Of a DNA stretch of 64,000 nt, positions 26,702 through 35,814 are shown in pieces; positions within the stretch are counted from its first letter, which is position 1; every line of letters begins with the position of its first letter. The translations under genes and the position numbers were made by a program. Location of the stretch: positions 715,949-779,948 of the forward strand of contig NZ_KI912610.1 in assembly GCF_000519305.1 (NCBI RefSeq), given 5' to 3'. This DNA is from Mesorhizobium ciceri WSM4083 (GTDB taxonomy: Bacteria > Pseudomonadota > Alphaproteobacteria > Rhizobiales > Rhizobiaceae). Under the pieces are notes generated by a model, which ran no database searches, had not been told where the DNA came from, and saw nothing but the letters and a program-made list of their open reading frames with translations.

Positions 26702-27154
26702 ATGGCTGAAAGGTCCAGGAACGAACCCGCAATGGATGCCAGGCGCTTTGCCGCCTTGGCGCAGGCCTATGGCGGCGACTTGCGGCGATGGCCCGAGGCC
26801 GAGCGAATGGCCGGCACGGTCTTTGCCGCAAGCGACGCGGGCAAGGCCATCTTGAAGCAGGCCGGGACACTTGACGCGCGGCTCGACAGCTACCGCGTCG
26901 ACGCCCCGGACAAGGCACTGCACAGCAGCATTCTGCAGGCCGCCGGCCGGCACCTCGTCCAGCGCCGGCGTCAGTGGTTCTGGTGGCTGGGACTTGGACT
27001 TGCCGGCATTGGTCTGGCCGGCGCCGTGGCAGGACTGGCCCTGGTGACCATCGTCACGCCGGAGGTCCAGCCGGACCACTATGTGCTGGATGCCAATGTG
27101 ACGGCGTTTGGCGATGCCGGCCCCGATGCCGAGAACGGTGAGGAAAACCTATGA
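26702..27154 (+). CDS. Predicted single-pass membrane protein, possible anti-sigma factor
   Basis: The ATG at 26702 has AAGGGGG upstream and gives 150 residues. The first 90 are cytoplasmic and helical (FAALAQAYGGDLRRWPEAERMAG, ILKQAGTLDARLDSY), one membrane helix spans about 100-122 (WWLGLGLAGIGLAGAVAGLAL), and a short acidic tail ends the protein outside. It is placed just after an ECF sigma gene and overlaps the next gene by four bases. That topology and position fit an anti-sigma factor, but there is no zinc (ZAS) motif and no recognised domain, so the call stays tentative. Confidence 0.72.
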   Translation: MAERSRNEPAMDARRFAALAQAYGGDLRRWPEAERMAGTVFAASDAGKAILKQAGTLDARLDSYRVDAPDKALHSSILQAAGRHLVQRRRQWFWWLGLGLAGIGLAGAVAGLALVTIVTPEVQPDHYVLDANVTAFGDAGPDAENGEENL

Positions 27155-27615
27155 GCCCGCGCTGGATCCGTGGCCTGGTCATTGCTTCCGTGGTGCTGAA
27201 CGTCTTTCTTGCAGGCGCATTTGCTGGCAGTGCGGTCTGGCTGAGAAATGCCAAAGCGGGCGCGGGTGTCTCGCTGGAATCGGCTGGCCGACAGCTTCCC
27301 AACCAGGACCGCAAGGCGTTCCGCCTGGCGCTGCGCCAGGTTCGCGTGGAGTCCCGCCAGATCATTCTCGATGGCCAGCAGGCGAGGCAGGAGGCCGCCG
27401 ACCTGTTGTTGCAGCAGCCTGTCATGGACAAGGCCGCCTTGTCCGCCGCCCTGGAGCGGGCACGCAATGCCGATGTGACGGTGCGCACCCGGCTCGAACA
27501 GGCCATTGTCGACTTCGCGGCGAGCACATCGCCCGAAAACCGGAGCGTGCTGGCACAGGCGTTGCTGCGCCATATGGAACGCCGCGCCACCGTTGCGCCA
27601 AAAAAATCGCCATGA
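27151..27615 (+). CDS. Periplasmic heavy-metal sensor / Metal_resist-like protein
   Basis: The start overlaps the preceding stop (ATGA). The 154-residue product has an N-terminal anchor helix (residues 7-30) and a helical periplasmic part (AFRLALRQVRVESRQIILDGQQARQEAADLLLQQP, LSAALERARNADVTVRTRLEQAIVDFAA) like the CnrX/NccX and CpxP-related family (PF13801). Such proteins sense metals or misfolded proteins and often control an ECF sigma system. Because it is in one operon with the sigma factor and a membrane protein, a three-part envelope-sensing unit is likely; the signal is unknown. Confidence 0.8.
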   Translation: MSPRWIRGLVIASVVLNVFLAGAFAGSAVWLRNAKAGAGVSLESAGRQLPNQDRKAFRLALRQVRVESRQIILDGQQARQEAADLLLQQPVMDKAALSAALERARNADVTVRTRLEQAIVDFAASTSPENRSVLAQALLRHMERRATVAPKKSP

Positions 27616-27726
27616 CGACCGACGGAAAAGGCCGGAGACGCCGTTTAACGAAGAGAAGGGACAAGCCTGCCCTGTGCATCATACGGGACGGCCATCTTCA
27701 TCATCGAAAGCACTCGGAGTCCAATT

Positions 27727-28014
27727 ATGAGTCGCCTGAAAAACTATGCAGCAACCGCTATCCTGGCCATCGGTGGAACTGTCGTGACAGCCTCCGCGTC
27801 CAGCGCAATGCCCATCGTCTCCGTTGCCAAGCCAGCCACCCCGGCACTGGTCGAGCATATCCGCTGGGGCTGCGGCATCGGCTGGCACCCTAACAGATGG
27901 GGCCGCTGCGTGCCGAACGGCGTCGTCGTCGTGCGCCCGCGCTACCATTACTGGCACGGTCCGGCCTACGTCTGGCACCCGCATCATCACTGGCGCCACT
28001 GGCGCCATTACTGA
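27727..28014 (+). CDS. Small secreted His/Trp-rich protein
   Basis: The 95-residue product has a signal peptide (about 1-28, ending ASSAMP), a motif GCGIGWHPNRWGRCVPNG with two cysteines, and a terminal run of His, Trp, Arg and Tyr (WHPHHHWRHWRHY). Proteins with the GCGxGWHPNRWGRC pattern are common in rhizobia and have no known function. The His-rich tail could bind metal ions, which would fit the Metal_resist-like gene upstream, but this is inferred. A GC-rich hairpin follows. Confidence 0.8.
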   Translation: MSRLKNYAATAILAIGGTVVTASASSAMPIVSVAKPATPALVEHIRWGCGIGWHPNRWGRCVPNGVVVVRPRYHYWHGPAYVWHPHHHWRHWRHY

Positions 28015-28023
28015 TCAAAGCAC

Positions 28024-28057
28024 CGCGGGGCCAGGCACCTTTCGGGGCGGCCCCGCG
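28024..28057. other. GC-rich hairpin downstream of the His-rich protein gene
   Basis: CGCGGGGCC and GGCCCCGCG pair over a 16-base loop, ten bases after the stop. No T run follows, so it is a weak terminator candidate or a message-stabilising structure. The next 110 bases are AT-rich (GGTTAAATTCACTATACATTTG) and likely hold the promoter of the sulfatase-fold gene. Confidence 0.5.
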
Positions 28058-28176
28058 CGAGCGCTGGCGCGCACCGGACAATCCCGACCAGCCGAGTTAA
28101 GGTTAAATTCACTATACATTTGTTCTTAGCCTACGAATAATCGAAGAGTTTCCCGAAACTATGCTCAGGCATATTC

Positions 28177-29925
28177 ATGGGAAAATCTGTGGCTCAGCTT
28201 CACAATCTTGGTCGGCTGCTCTGTCATCCGCTGACGCTGGCCGTGGTCAGCCTAGCCGGTGTCTTCGCCGCCGGACGGGCCGAGCACGAATGGCTGTCGG
28301 TGCCGTTCTCGCTGGCGCTGGTGGCAGCCCTTGCCGGACTTCTGTTCCTGGCTTCGGGGCGCCTTGCCTTTTCCGTCTATCTCGCCTGGATGGGCATTGC
28401 CTTCGTCACCGTGGTTTCGGCGATCAAGTTCAGGATGAAGGGGTTTTCGCTGCACTTCTACGACACGGTCTTCGTGTCGAAGGATCCGGAAGTGTACCGC
28501 TTCCTGCTCGGCTCCTACCTCCATCTGATCGCACCGGTCGTCATTGCCCTGGGGCTCGGCATTACGGCGGCGGTGCTTCTGTTCCGGATCGATCGAAAAA
28601 TCGGCTGGCCGGTATCGGCACGCGTCCTGGTCATGGCGGCGCTCGTCGTTCTGGTGCCGCTGACCTTTCCGGCCGAGGCCTCGAAGGACCGTTATTTCTA
28701 CTACATGCAGGGCCGGCACATGTCGGCCTTCTTCGTTTCGCTGCTGGATTTGCACAACCTGGTTGTTGAATCGGGCTTCGAAAAGCGGCTGCAAGCCGTC
28801 GCGCCGCAGCCGCCTTTTGCCGACACGGTCGATTGCGGCGAGCGGGCTGATCTTCCCGACGTCTTTTTCGTGCTCAGCGAAAGCCAGTCCGATCCCGGCT
28901 ATTTTCCGCAGGTCGGCAACGGCGCGGGATTCCTGCAAAGATTCGCACCGGGGGCCGGCACGCCGCATCCGATGCAGGTCGAGACGTTTGGCGGCGGCAC
29001 CTGGATCACCAATCTGTCGCTGATGACCGGCCTGTCGGCCACCGATTTCGGCTGGCGAAGCCCCTATCTGACCATCACCCTGCAGGACAAGGTCGCAGGA
29101 GCCCTGCCGGAGGTGCTGGCGCGCTGCGGCTATCGAACTGTCGTGATGACGCCGATGGACTTTTCGTTCGTCAATGAAGGGCCGTTCCTGAAATCGATCG
29201 GTTTCGAGACCGTGCTCGACATCAAGGACATCGCCGCGCCCTTCTATCACCTGCGCGACAACTTCTACTATCACGCAGCCGAGGCGTTCATCGCCAGGCA
29301 CCGCAAGGAAGACGGCCGGCCGCTGTTCCTCGAAATCCAGACCATGTTTCCGCACTCACCCTATGAGGGGCGGATGGAGCCTGAAATGAAGGTCGAGGGC
29401 GAGCCTTTCTCGGGCGATTTCCAGGCCAATGAATATCTGCGCCGGATGGCGGTGGCGCGCGGCGATTTCCAGGATTTCCTCGACAACAGGCAAGCGGATG
29501 CCGGCCAACGCGGCGCCGTGGTGCTCGAGTTCGGCGATCACCAGTCGTCGGCGACCAAGCCGTTCGTCGACGCCATCGCCGGCGACGACGCCTTGGCGAC
29601 GCCAGGCTCGCTCGCCTACCGCACCTTCTACACGCTCACCACCTTCAACCATCCACTGCGCCACCCGATGCCTGACCTGGCGCCGCTCGACGTCGGCTTC
29701 CTCAGCGCAAGCCTGCTCGACGCCGCCGGCCTGCCGATGTCGCCTGTCATGGCCGATCTCGTGCGCCTGCGCGACCATTGCGGCGGCAGGTTCCATGGTT
29801 GTCAGGATCGAGCCGAAGTGGATGCGCATCTGCGTCGGCGCGTCGATTCAGGGCTCTTGCATCTGTTCCCGGAAGCGGTGCCGTTGCGCGGGCTGGCGCC
29901 AGTCCAATCTGTGGATGCCCGCTAG
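28177..29925 (+). CDS. LtaS/OpgB-type sulfatase-fold membrane enzyme
   Basis: The 582-residue product has about five membrane helices in the first 200 residues, then a large extracytoplasmic domain of the alkaline-phosphatase/sulfatase superfamily: PDVFFVLSESQSDP (metal-binding), GGGTWITNLSLMTGL (probable Thr nucleophile), VVMTPMDFSF and VVLEFGDHQSS (metal ligands). Such enzymes move phosphoglycerol or phosphoethanolamine groups; in rhizobia related proteins decorate cyclic glucans. Gram-negative LtaS itself is unlikely. It ends tail to tail with the IorB gene, the two stops sharing CTAG. Confidence 0.82.
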   Translation: MGKSVAQLHNLGRLLCHPLTLAVVSLAGVFAAGRAEHEWLSVPFSLALVAALAGLLFLASGRLAFSVYLAWMGIAFVTVVSAIKFRMKGFSLHFYDTVFVSKDPEVYRFLLGSYLHLIAPVVIALGLGITAAVLLFRIDRKIGWPVSARVLVMAALVVLVPLTFPAEASKDRYFYYMQGRHMSAFFVSLLDLHNLVVESGFEKRLQAVAPQPPFADTVDCGERADLPDVFFVLSESQSDPGYFPQVGNGAGFLQRFAPGAGTPHPMQVETFGGGTWITNLSLMTGLSATDFGWRSPYLTITLQDKVAGALPEVLARCGYRTVVMTPMDFSFVNEGPFLKSIGFETVLDIKDIAAPFYHLRDNFYYHAAEAFIARHRKEDGRPLFLEIQTMFPHSPYEGRMEPEMKVEGEPFSGDFQANEYLRRMAVARGDFQDFLDNRQADAGQRGAVVLEFGDHQSSATKPFVDAIAGDDALATPGSLAYRTFYTLTTFNHPLRHPMPDLAPLDVGFLSASLLDAAGLPMSPVMADLVRLRDHCGGRFHGCQDRAEVDAHLRRRVDSGLLHLFPEAVPLRGLAPVQSVDAR

Positions 29926-31499
29926 ATCGTATCCGGCCCCAGTGTCGCCACTGTCTTCAGCGCACCGTCCAGCATGTCGCCCTTCTCGTCCTTCAGCGCC
30001 ATCTCGCGCAGGCGGCGGATCCAGTCGGCGGCATCCGTGCGGCCCTTGACCAGATCGAGTGCGGACAGCACGCGGTCGAATTTCGACTGTGCCCGGACAT
30101 GGGTGTCGCTGTAGCCCTTGATCAGCCGGCGGCAATTGAGGATTTCGACGGCCAGTGCGTAATCCTGGGGAACATGGCCGAGTGCCAGCGCGTACCAGCG
30201 GTCGAGATGCGCGACCTCGACCTTGTGGCGCAGCAGACTGCGGCGCCAGCGGCGCAGGCCGCCGATGAACCACAAGGCTGCAAAGCCGGCAAAACTGTCG
30301 GTGCGGATGCGGCGGCCATGGTTGATGCGGCGATCGAGAAAGGCGGCGAGCTTCGGCCGGTCCTCGATGTAGCTGCCCAGACCCGCTGGCAGCGTGCCGC
30401 AGAACTCCTCGATGCGCGGGTGGAAATACTCGGTCACCTGAAGGATCGAGCCATCCTTGACGCCAACCTCGCGGCGCACGCGTTTGCCGCGCGTCGAGCG
30501 CGTCTTGAGATCGGCGACGCGGATCATATCGTCGTAGCATAGCGCGTTGGCCAGATGCTTTGCGGCAGCGATCGACAGGCCGTAGCCCTGAACCGGCCCG
30601 TCCAGCGCGACGGCCTTGTCCAGCCGGTCGAGATACTCGCGCCCATAGGCGATGTCCTGATAGTCGACGACCTTTCTCAAGCCCCGAAGCGCCATGTCGC
30701 GCACGGCCACCGGCAACAGATCGATGCGGGCGGCCAAGGCCTGCCAGCCCTGAAGCAGGTTTAGCGGGCCACTCACCTGTCCTGTGCCCGAGGCAGATTC
30801 GACAATTGCGGGCTCAGCCGGCTTCGGCGCCGGTGCTGCCGTGCCGCGCGCGCGGTCAAACGCAGCACCGAAGGCGGCGAGGCTGGCCTTGACGCCCCGG
30901 CCGCCAGCACCGATCGCCTGTTCGTAGCTTTCGCGGGTGAACGGCAGCGCGTCGGACCCCGCCAGCGCACCAAGCAGGCTGGCCGAGATCATCGAGCCAT
31001 TGTCGGCTGCGATCTTTTCCATGTCGAAAGCGATGAAGCGCTTCGATGCGGCTTCCGCCGTAGCATGCACCTTGGAGGACGAAGCCCGGCCGTCGCCCGG
31101 CTCGATCTTTTCCGACACGGCGGAGATGCGGTGCGACGAGGCAATCAGCGTGGTGCGCTCGGGCGTGACGAAGCCGCGGATGATGGCGCGGCCGGCTTCC
31201 ATCAGTTCAGCGGCGATCAGGATGTCGACATCGCCCTGCGAGGGCGACAGCGCGAAGACCGGCAGACGGCCGGTATCGCGGGCCATCTCGACATAGTAAA
31301 TGGTGGCACCGGTGCGCTGGGCGACGCCGGCGACCGAGGTCGATTGCGCGACAAAACCGTTGCGCTCGGCAACGTCGGTGATCCAGTCGGCGAGCACGCC
31401 ACCGCCCTGGCCACCGACCGCCAGCACTGCGAGCCTGATGACGCGCTCACTATCCTGAGCGCCGGCGTGGGCGCGAAGTGGGGGGACGGCGTCAAGCAT
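29922..31499 (-). CDS. Indolepyruvate oxidoreductase-like enzyme, beta subunit (IorB-like) with long C-terminal domain
   Basis: The 525-residue product has an N-terminal POR gamma-type domain (LAVLAVGGQGGGVLADWI, TSVAGVAQRTGATIYYVEM, about residues 20-200) and a helical C-terminal domain of about 280 residues found in aerobic relatives. It overlaps the alpha-subunit gene by eight bases. The pair oxidatively decarboxylates a 2-oxoacid with CoA, passing electrons to ferredoxin or another acceptor. In this cluster I infer isatinate, or an arylpyruvate, as substrate rather than indolepyruvate itself. The C-terminal domain may help the enzyme work in air. Confidence 0.88.
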   Translation of the reverse strand: MLDAVPPLRAHAGAQDSERVIRLAVLAVGGQGGGVLADWITDVAERNGFVAQSTSVAGVAQRTGATIYYVEMARDTGRLPVFALSPSQGDVDILIAAELMEAGRAIIRGFVTPERTTLIASSHRISAVSEKIEPGDGRASSSKVHATAEAASKRFIAFDMEKIAADNGSMISASLLGALAGSDALPFTRESYEQAIGAGGRGVKASLAAFGAAFDRARGTAAPAPKPAEPAIVESASGTGQVSGPLNLLQGWQALAARIDLLPVAVRDMALRGLRKVVDYQDIAYGREYLDRLDKAVALDGPVQGYGLSIAAAKHLANALCYDDMIRVADLKTRSTRGKRVRREVGVKDGSILQVTEYFHPRIEEFCGTLPAGLGSYIEDRPKLAAFLDRRINHGRRIRTDSFAGFAALWFIGGLRRWRRSLLRHKVEVAHLDRWYALALGHVPQDYALAVEILNCRRLIKGYSDTHVRAQSKFDRVLSALDLVKGRTDAADWIRRLREMALKDEKGDMLDGALKTVATLGPDTI

Positions 31500-33645
31500 C
31501 GGCGAAGGTCAGGCGCCGGCTTTCGCGGCGGCGCTGCAACAGGCTGATGGTGGCGCGGCGCGCGGCTTCCAGGAAGCGATCCCAGCGGCTCGGATTGTGC
31601 ACGACGTCGGCGCGGTAGAAGGATGGGCACAGCACTGCCGCATCGGCGACCTCGCCGCAATTGCCGCAGCCGACGCAACTCTGGTCGATATGCGCGACCG
31701 GGTCGTCGCGCAGCGGATCGTCTGTTGACTTGACCGACAGCGAGGGACAGCCGGACAGCCGCATGCAGGCATGGTCGCCCGTGCAAATGTCCTCGTCGAC
31801 GCCGAACTTTGGTTTCACGACACGGGTCCCGCCCTTGATCGCCTTGTCGACCAGCGGCTTTTCGCGGCGCTGCCGGTTGAGCATGCATTCGGACGAAGCG
31901 ACGATGACCTTCGGCCCTTTCTCCTCCGTCGTCAGCGCCTCGCGCAGCGTGTCCTGCATCTTGGTCACGTCATAGGTGCGGTCGACATGGCGCAGCCATT
32001 TGACGCCCATGCCTTTCACCGCCTCGGTGATCGGATGTTTCGTCGACTTGGTCTTGTTGCCCGCGCGGGACGAGAGGATGTCCTGGCCGCCGGTCGCGGC
32101 CGAGTAAAAATTGTCGACGATGACGATGACGCCGTCGTTCTTGTTGAACACCGCATTGCCGATCGAGGAGGTCAGGCCGTTGTGCCAGAAGCCGCCATCG
32201 CCGACGAAGGAGATCGAGCGGCGCTTGGCATCAGGCGAATTGAACGCCGAGGCGGAAGCCGGCCCCAGCCCATAGCCCATGGTGGTGGCGCCGAGCTCGA
32301 AAGGCGGCATGATCGAGAACAGATGGCAGCCGATGTCGGAGGCGATGTGGTGCTTGCCGAGTTCCTGCTCGACCAGCTTGGTCGCGGCAAAGATCGGACG
32401 TTCCGGGCAACCGATGCAGAAACCCGGCGGCCGGCCCGGCACGACGTTGATCAGGTCGGCTGCGTCGACGCCGTCACCGACCTTGTTGGGCGCCCGCACC
32501 TCGCCCGGCAACAGATGCGGCGCCTCAGCACGCAGGAAGGCGCCGATGCCGTCGAGCATGACCTGGCCGGTATATTCGCCGGCCATCGGCAGGTACTCCT
32601 TGCCGACCAGCCTGGTGCCGCGGCCCGCCTTGTGCAGCATCGAGGCAAAGGCCTGTTCGATGTAGTTGGGCTGGCCTTCCTCGACGACCAGCACCGACTG
32701 CTTGCCCTCGCAGAACGACAGGAACTCGTCATCGATCAAGGGATAGACGGCATTGAGCACATAGAGCGGCACGTCGGTGTCGCCATAAATGTCGGCAAGG
32801 CCGAGCCGCTGCAGCGCGCGGATGACCGAGTTGTACATGCCGCCCTGCATGACGATGCCGACCGAACCATGATCCGAGCCGAAGAACTCGTTGATCTTGT
32901 TCCTGGCGATGAAGTCCACCGCCGCCGGCCAGCGCTTCTGCACCTTCTCCTTCTCATGCAGGAAGGAAGCGGGCGGCAGCACGATGCGGCCGGTGTCGCG
33001 GCGCGGGGCGTCAAGTGCATCGGCGACCGTCATCGGCGGCCGCTTGTTGTCCTTGGCGATGAAATGGCCGTGGACATGGCAGCAGCGGATGCGAACCTGC
33101 AGCATGACCGGCGTGTTGGAAATCTCCGACAGCTCGAAACCATCCTCCACCGCCTTGACGATCGATGGCAGGTTGGGTCGCGGATCGAGCAGCCAGACCT
33201 GGCTCTTCATGGCGAAGGCATGGCTGCGCTCCTGCATGATCGAGGAGCCTTCGCCATAATCCTCGCCGACAATGATCAGCGCACCGCCGGTGACGCCGCC
33301 GGAAGCCAGATTGGCCAACGCGTCGGAGGCGACATTGGTGCCGACGGTCGACTTGAAGGTGGCCGCCCCACGGATCGGGTAGTGCACCGAGGCGGCCAGC
33401 ATGGCGGTGGCGGTGGCTTCCGAGGCGCTGGCCTCGAAATGCACGCCGAGCTCGCCCAGAATGTCCTGCGCGTCGGCCAGCACGTCCATCAGATGGCTGA
33501 TCGGCGCGCCCTGATAGCCGCCGACATAGCCGACGCCGCATTGCAGCAGCGCCTTGGTGATGGCGAGGATGCCTTCGCCGGCAAATTCCTCGCCGGCGCC
33601 GAGCCGGAGTTTTTCGACTTCCTTGGCAAAAGACCGTTCAGCCAT
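31492..33645 (-). CDS. Indolepyruvate oxidoreductase-like enzyme, alpha subunit (IorA-like)
   Basis: The 717-residue product has the POR pyrimidine-binding domain near the N terminus (QCGVGYVGGYQGAPISHL), the thiamine-diphosphate domain with FVGDGGFWHNGL at about residue 478 and VDNFYSAATGGQD, and a C-terminal ferredoxin-like part with ICTGDHACMRLSGCPSL and CVGCGNCG (about 655). Two iron-sulfur sites are therefore likely. The start has a strong GGGAGA ribosome site. Together with IorB it forms the CoA-dependent 2-oxoacid oxidoreductase of the cluster; it would yield an acyl-CoA without a ligase. Confidence 0.92.
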   Translation of the reverse strand: MAERSFAKEVEKLRLGAGEEFAGEGILAITKALLQCGVGYVGGYQGAPISHLMDVLADAQDILGELGVHFEASASEATATAMLAASVHYPIRGAATFKSTVGTNVASDALANLASGGVTGGALIIVGEDYGEGSSIMQERSHAFAMKSQVWLLDPRPNLPSIVKAVEDGFELSEISNTPVMLQVRIRCCHVHGHFIAKDNKRPPMTVADALDAPRRDTGRIVLPPASFLHEKEKVQKRWPAAVDFIARNKINEFFGSDHGSVGIVMQGGMYNSVIRALQRLGLADIYGDTDVPLYVLNAVYPLIDDEFLSFCEGKQSVLVVEEGQPNYIEQAFASMLHKAGRGTRLVGKEYLPMAGEYTGQVMLDGIGAFLRAEAPHLLPGEVRAPNKVGDGVDAADLINVVPGRPPGFCIGCPERPIFAATKLVEQELGKHHIASDIGCHLFSIMPPFELGATTMGYGLGPASASAFNSPDAKRRSISFVGDGGFWHNGLTSSIGNAVFNKNDGVIVIVDNFYSAATGGQDILSSRAGNKTKSTKHPITEAVKGMGVKWLRHVDRTYDVTKMQDTLREALTTEEKGPKVIVASSECMLNRQRREKPLVDKAIKGGTRVVKPKFGVDEDICTGDHACMRLSGCPSLSVKSTDDPLRDDPVAHIDQSCVGCGNCGEVADAAVLCPSFYRADVVHNPSRWDRFLEAARRATISLLQRRRESRRLTFADA

Positions 33646-33699
33646 TTTTTCTCCCTTCCGTTACCGCCCGGGGTTGGCGGCGCGTAGGTCTATCTGCTT

Positions 33700-33748
33700 G
33701 AGCATGACCTCTTCCGAAAACCGGGATCCACTTTTCGGGGTCATGCTA
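33700..33748. repeat. RIME-like short palindromic repeat
   Basis: GAGCATGACC at the left pairs with GGTCATGCT at the right, and inside CCGAAAACC pairs in part with CTTTTCGG. The pattern is the common rhizobial element of the type ATGAC...TTCCGAAAA...TTTTCGG...GTCAT. It fills the gap between iorA and the MarR gene. The last bases, GCTA, supply the TAG stop of the MarR gene (33746-33748). Confidence 0.8.
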
Positions 33749-34228
33749 GATATCGTGCTTGCGAATGTTCTTCAGCATCTTCAAAAGCGTCGAGATGAGC
33801 GCGGAATATTCGGCGTCGTCGATATCGTCGAACATCGTCTCGAAGGCGTCATGCATGGCCGGCCAGGCGCGCGCGAATTCGGCGCGGCCCTCATCGGTCA
33901 GGAACACATGGCGGATGCGGCTGTCGGTGACGCCCTGCTCGCGCCGCACAAGGCCCTGGCCCTCCAGTGAGTCGAGCGTCCGGCTCAAGGTCGACTGCTC
34001 GATCACCGTATAGACCGAGAGGTCGTTGACGGTGATGCCGTCGGTGACCGACAGCACGGCCAGCGTGCGCACCTGCGGAATGGTCAGGCCCTGCTTGCGG
34101 AAATCGTCGCGCAAGGTGGCGTTGTAGCGGCCCATGATGCGGTTCATCAGATAGGGCGCGAATTGCTGCAGGCCGATCTGTCCCAGGGTCGAAATGCACT
34201 GGCGCTTTTCCGCGACCTTCTCTTCCAT
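33746..34228 (-). CDS. MarR family transcriptional regulator, copy 1
   Basis: The ATG at 34228 gives 160 residues; upstream frame is a shadow of the flavoprotein gene. The winged-helix region is clear: LTIPQVRTLAVLSVTDGITVNDLSVYTVIEQSTLSRTLDSLEGQGLVRREQG, followed by the wing RIRHVFLTDEG. MarR proteins usually repress nearby catabolic genes and are released by an aromatic ligand or its CoA ester. Its start overlaps the stop of the flavoprotein gene (TGATG). Palindromes at 36697, 44462, 52165 and 52260 are candidate operators for this protein or its paralogue at 47590. Confidence 0.94.
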   Translation of the reverse strand: MEEKVAEKRQCISTLGQIGLQQFAPYLMNRIMGRYNATLRDDFRKQGLTIPQVRTLAVLSVTDGITVNDLSVYTVIEQSTLSRTLDSLEGQGLVRREQGVTDSRIRHVFLTDEGRAEFARAWPAMHDAFETMFDDIDDAEYSALISTLLKMLKNIRKHDI

Positions 34229-35799
34229 CACAGCCTCCCCGCCAGGAGAAAGCCGGAACCGCCGCCGAGACCCGCGCCCGGGTGGGTCGAGGCGCCGATA
34301 TGGTAGAGACCCTTGATGCCGGTCTGATGGTTGCGGCTGCTCTTGAACGGCCGCCACAGGAAGGACTGGTCGATGGTCGAGGAGCCGCCATAGGGGTCGC
34401 CGCCGACCAGGTTGATGTTCATCGCCTCCAGATCGGCCGGCGAATAGGAACGCCGCGCAATGACGCTGTCCTTGAAGCCGTCGATGTGGCCGGCGAGGAT
34501 CGCCTCGGCGCGATCGGCATAGGCTTCGCGCAGCGCATCGGTCCATTGCCCATCTGCCGGTGCCAGCAGCTTGCCGGCGGCGTCGCCCTTGATGTGGCGA
34601 GGCGCCTCGGGCAGTTGCAGCCAGAGGATCGCCTTGCCCTGGGGGCAGCGCGACGGGTCGAGCGCATGCGGCTGGCCAACACAGATGGTCGGCACCTCCG
34701 GCAGCATGCCGCGCGCCGCCTCGTTGCAGGCTTTCGAGACGCCATCCAGCCCCGGCGTCAGGTGCAGCAGCGCGACCTTGTCCAGGCCTTCGCCGCGCCA
34801 TGCGGGCGGTTTGTCCAAGGCGTAGTGGATCTGGAAATTGCCTTTGCCGTAGCGGTACTTTTGCGTCGCCTCGACATCGGCTTTGGGAGCATCCGCGCCA
34901 AGCAGCCTGCCATAGAGCTGCGTCGGTGTAACCGAACAGATGACGCCCTTGTTGGCCGTGATTGTCTCGCCCGAGACCAGCCGCACGCCGGTTGCCCGGC
35001 CATTGCTTTGAACGATCGAACTGACATCGGCTCCCGTGCGGATGTCGCCGCCGCGTTCCCGGATCAGGGCCTCGAAGGCGGCCAGCAGGTTCTGCGCCCC
35101 GCCCTTGACGATCGGCGCGCCGGCTGCCTCAAGTGCAAAGGCGATCACCTTGGCGATCTGGCCGGAGAATGCGTCTTCCGGCCCAAGTCCGGCATGCAGC
35201 ACCCAGGGTGCCCACAGCGCACGGACGGTTTCGGATTGGTAGGTGCTTTCCAGCCAGCCGCGCGCCGGTACCAGTGCCTCGCCGAGAAAGGCGGCAAGGC
35301 CGCGCGGGCCACGCCGCCAGCCATCACCGGCCAGCAGCCTGGCGGTCGGGTAGGACCACAGGCTGCCGCCGAGCAGGCCGAACAGCAGGCCGGCATTGCG
35401 CTCGATGCCGCCGACATCATCCGCGTGCCGGTCACCGTCGCCTGCCGCGATTGCGTTGAGGGCGGCGACGTTGGCGGCGCGGTCTATGCTGAGCACGGCA
35501 TGGCTGCCGTCCGGCCGCAGCACGCCGGTCGGCGTGCCGGTGTGGCAGAACTCCAGCCCGTGCCGTGCGAGGTCGGCGCCCAGTGCCGCAAAGGCCGGCG
35601 AGGTGATGAACAGCACGAAGGTCGTCGCCATCACATCATGGATGAAGCCGGGCGCGGTGATCTCCTCGGTGCGCAGGCAGCCGCCGATGCGGTCGTTGCG
35701 CTCCAGGACGAGCACACGCGCCCCTTTGCCGCCAAGCATCGCCGCGCAGACCAGCGCGTTGATGCCGCTGCCGACGATGATGTGATCCGGCTGGCTCAC
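34228..35799 (-). CDS. CrtI/phytoene-desaturase-like FAD oxidoreductase, copy 1
   Basis: The 523-residue product starts at GTG (35797-35799). It has the dinucleotide motif IIVGSGINALVCA, the FAD-ring segment RIGGCLRTEE, and the C-terminal pair GGDPYGGSS ... GASTHPGAGLGGGSGF. This is the broad CrtI-like amine oxidase/desaturase superfamily; members in catabolic clusters are little studied. It is 15 bases after the cyclase gene in one operon with MarR. A second protein of the same kind (36727-38301) lies on the other side of the cyclase, divergently transcribed. The substrate is unknown; a dehydrogenation step before isatin is one guess. Confidence 0.86.
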   Translation of the reverse strand: MSQPDHIIVGSGINALVCAAMLGGKGARVLVLERNDRIGGCLRTEEITAPGFIHDVMATTFVLFITSPAFAALGADLARHGLEFCHTGTPTGVLRPDGSHAVLSIDRAANVAALNAIAAGDGDRHADDVGGIERNAGLLFGLLGGSLWSYPTARLLAGDGWRRGPRGLAAFLGEALVPARGWLESTYQSETVRALWAPWVLHAGLGPEDAFSGQIAKVIAFALEAAGAPIVKGGAQNLLAAFEALIRERGGDIRTGADVSSIVQSNGRATGVRLVSGETITANKGVICSVTPTQLYGRLLGADAPKADVEATQKYRYGKGNFQIHYALDKPPAWRGEGLDKVALLHLTPGLDGVSKACNEAARGMLPEVPTICVGQPHALDPSRCPQGKAILWLQLPEAPRHIKGDAAGKLLAPADGQWTDALREAYADRAEAILAGHIDGFKDSVIARRSYSPADLEAMNINLVGGDPYGGSSTIDQSFLWRPFKSSRNHQTGIKGLYHIGASTHPGAGLGGGSGFLLAGRL

Positions 35800-35814
35800 G
35801 GCAAACGCTTTCGC

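Noticed and set aside
26608-26709. A 33-codon open frame overlapping the end of the sigma factor gene
   Set aside because: It has an ATG in a TGA/TAA overlap setting, but no clear family, composition or conservation clue; the following gene has its own better ribosome site.
28177-29925. True lipoteichoic acid synthase
   Set aside because: Gram-negative bacteria lack lipoteichoic acid; the fold fits OpgB-like phosphoglycerol transfer instead.
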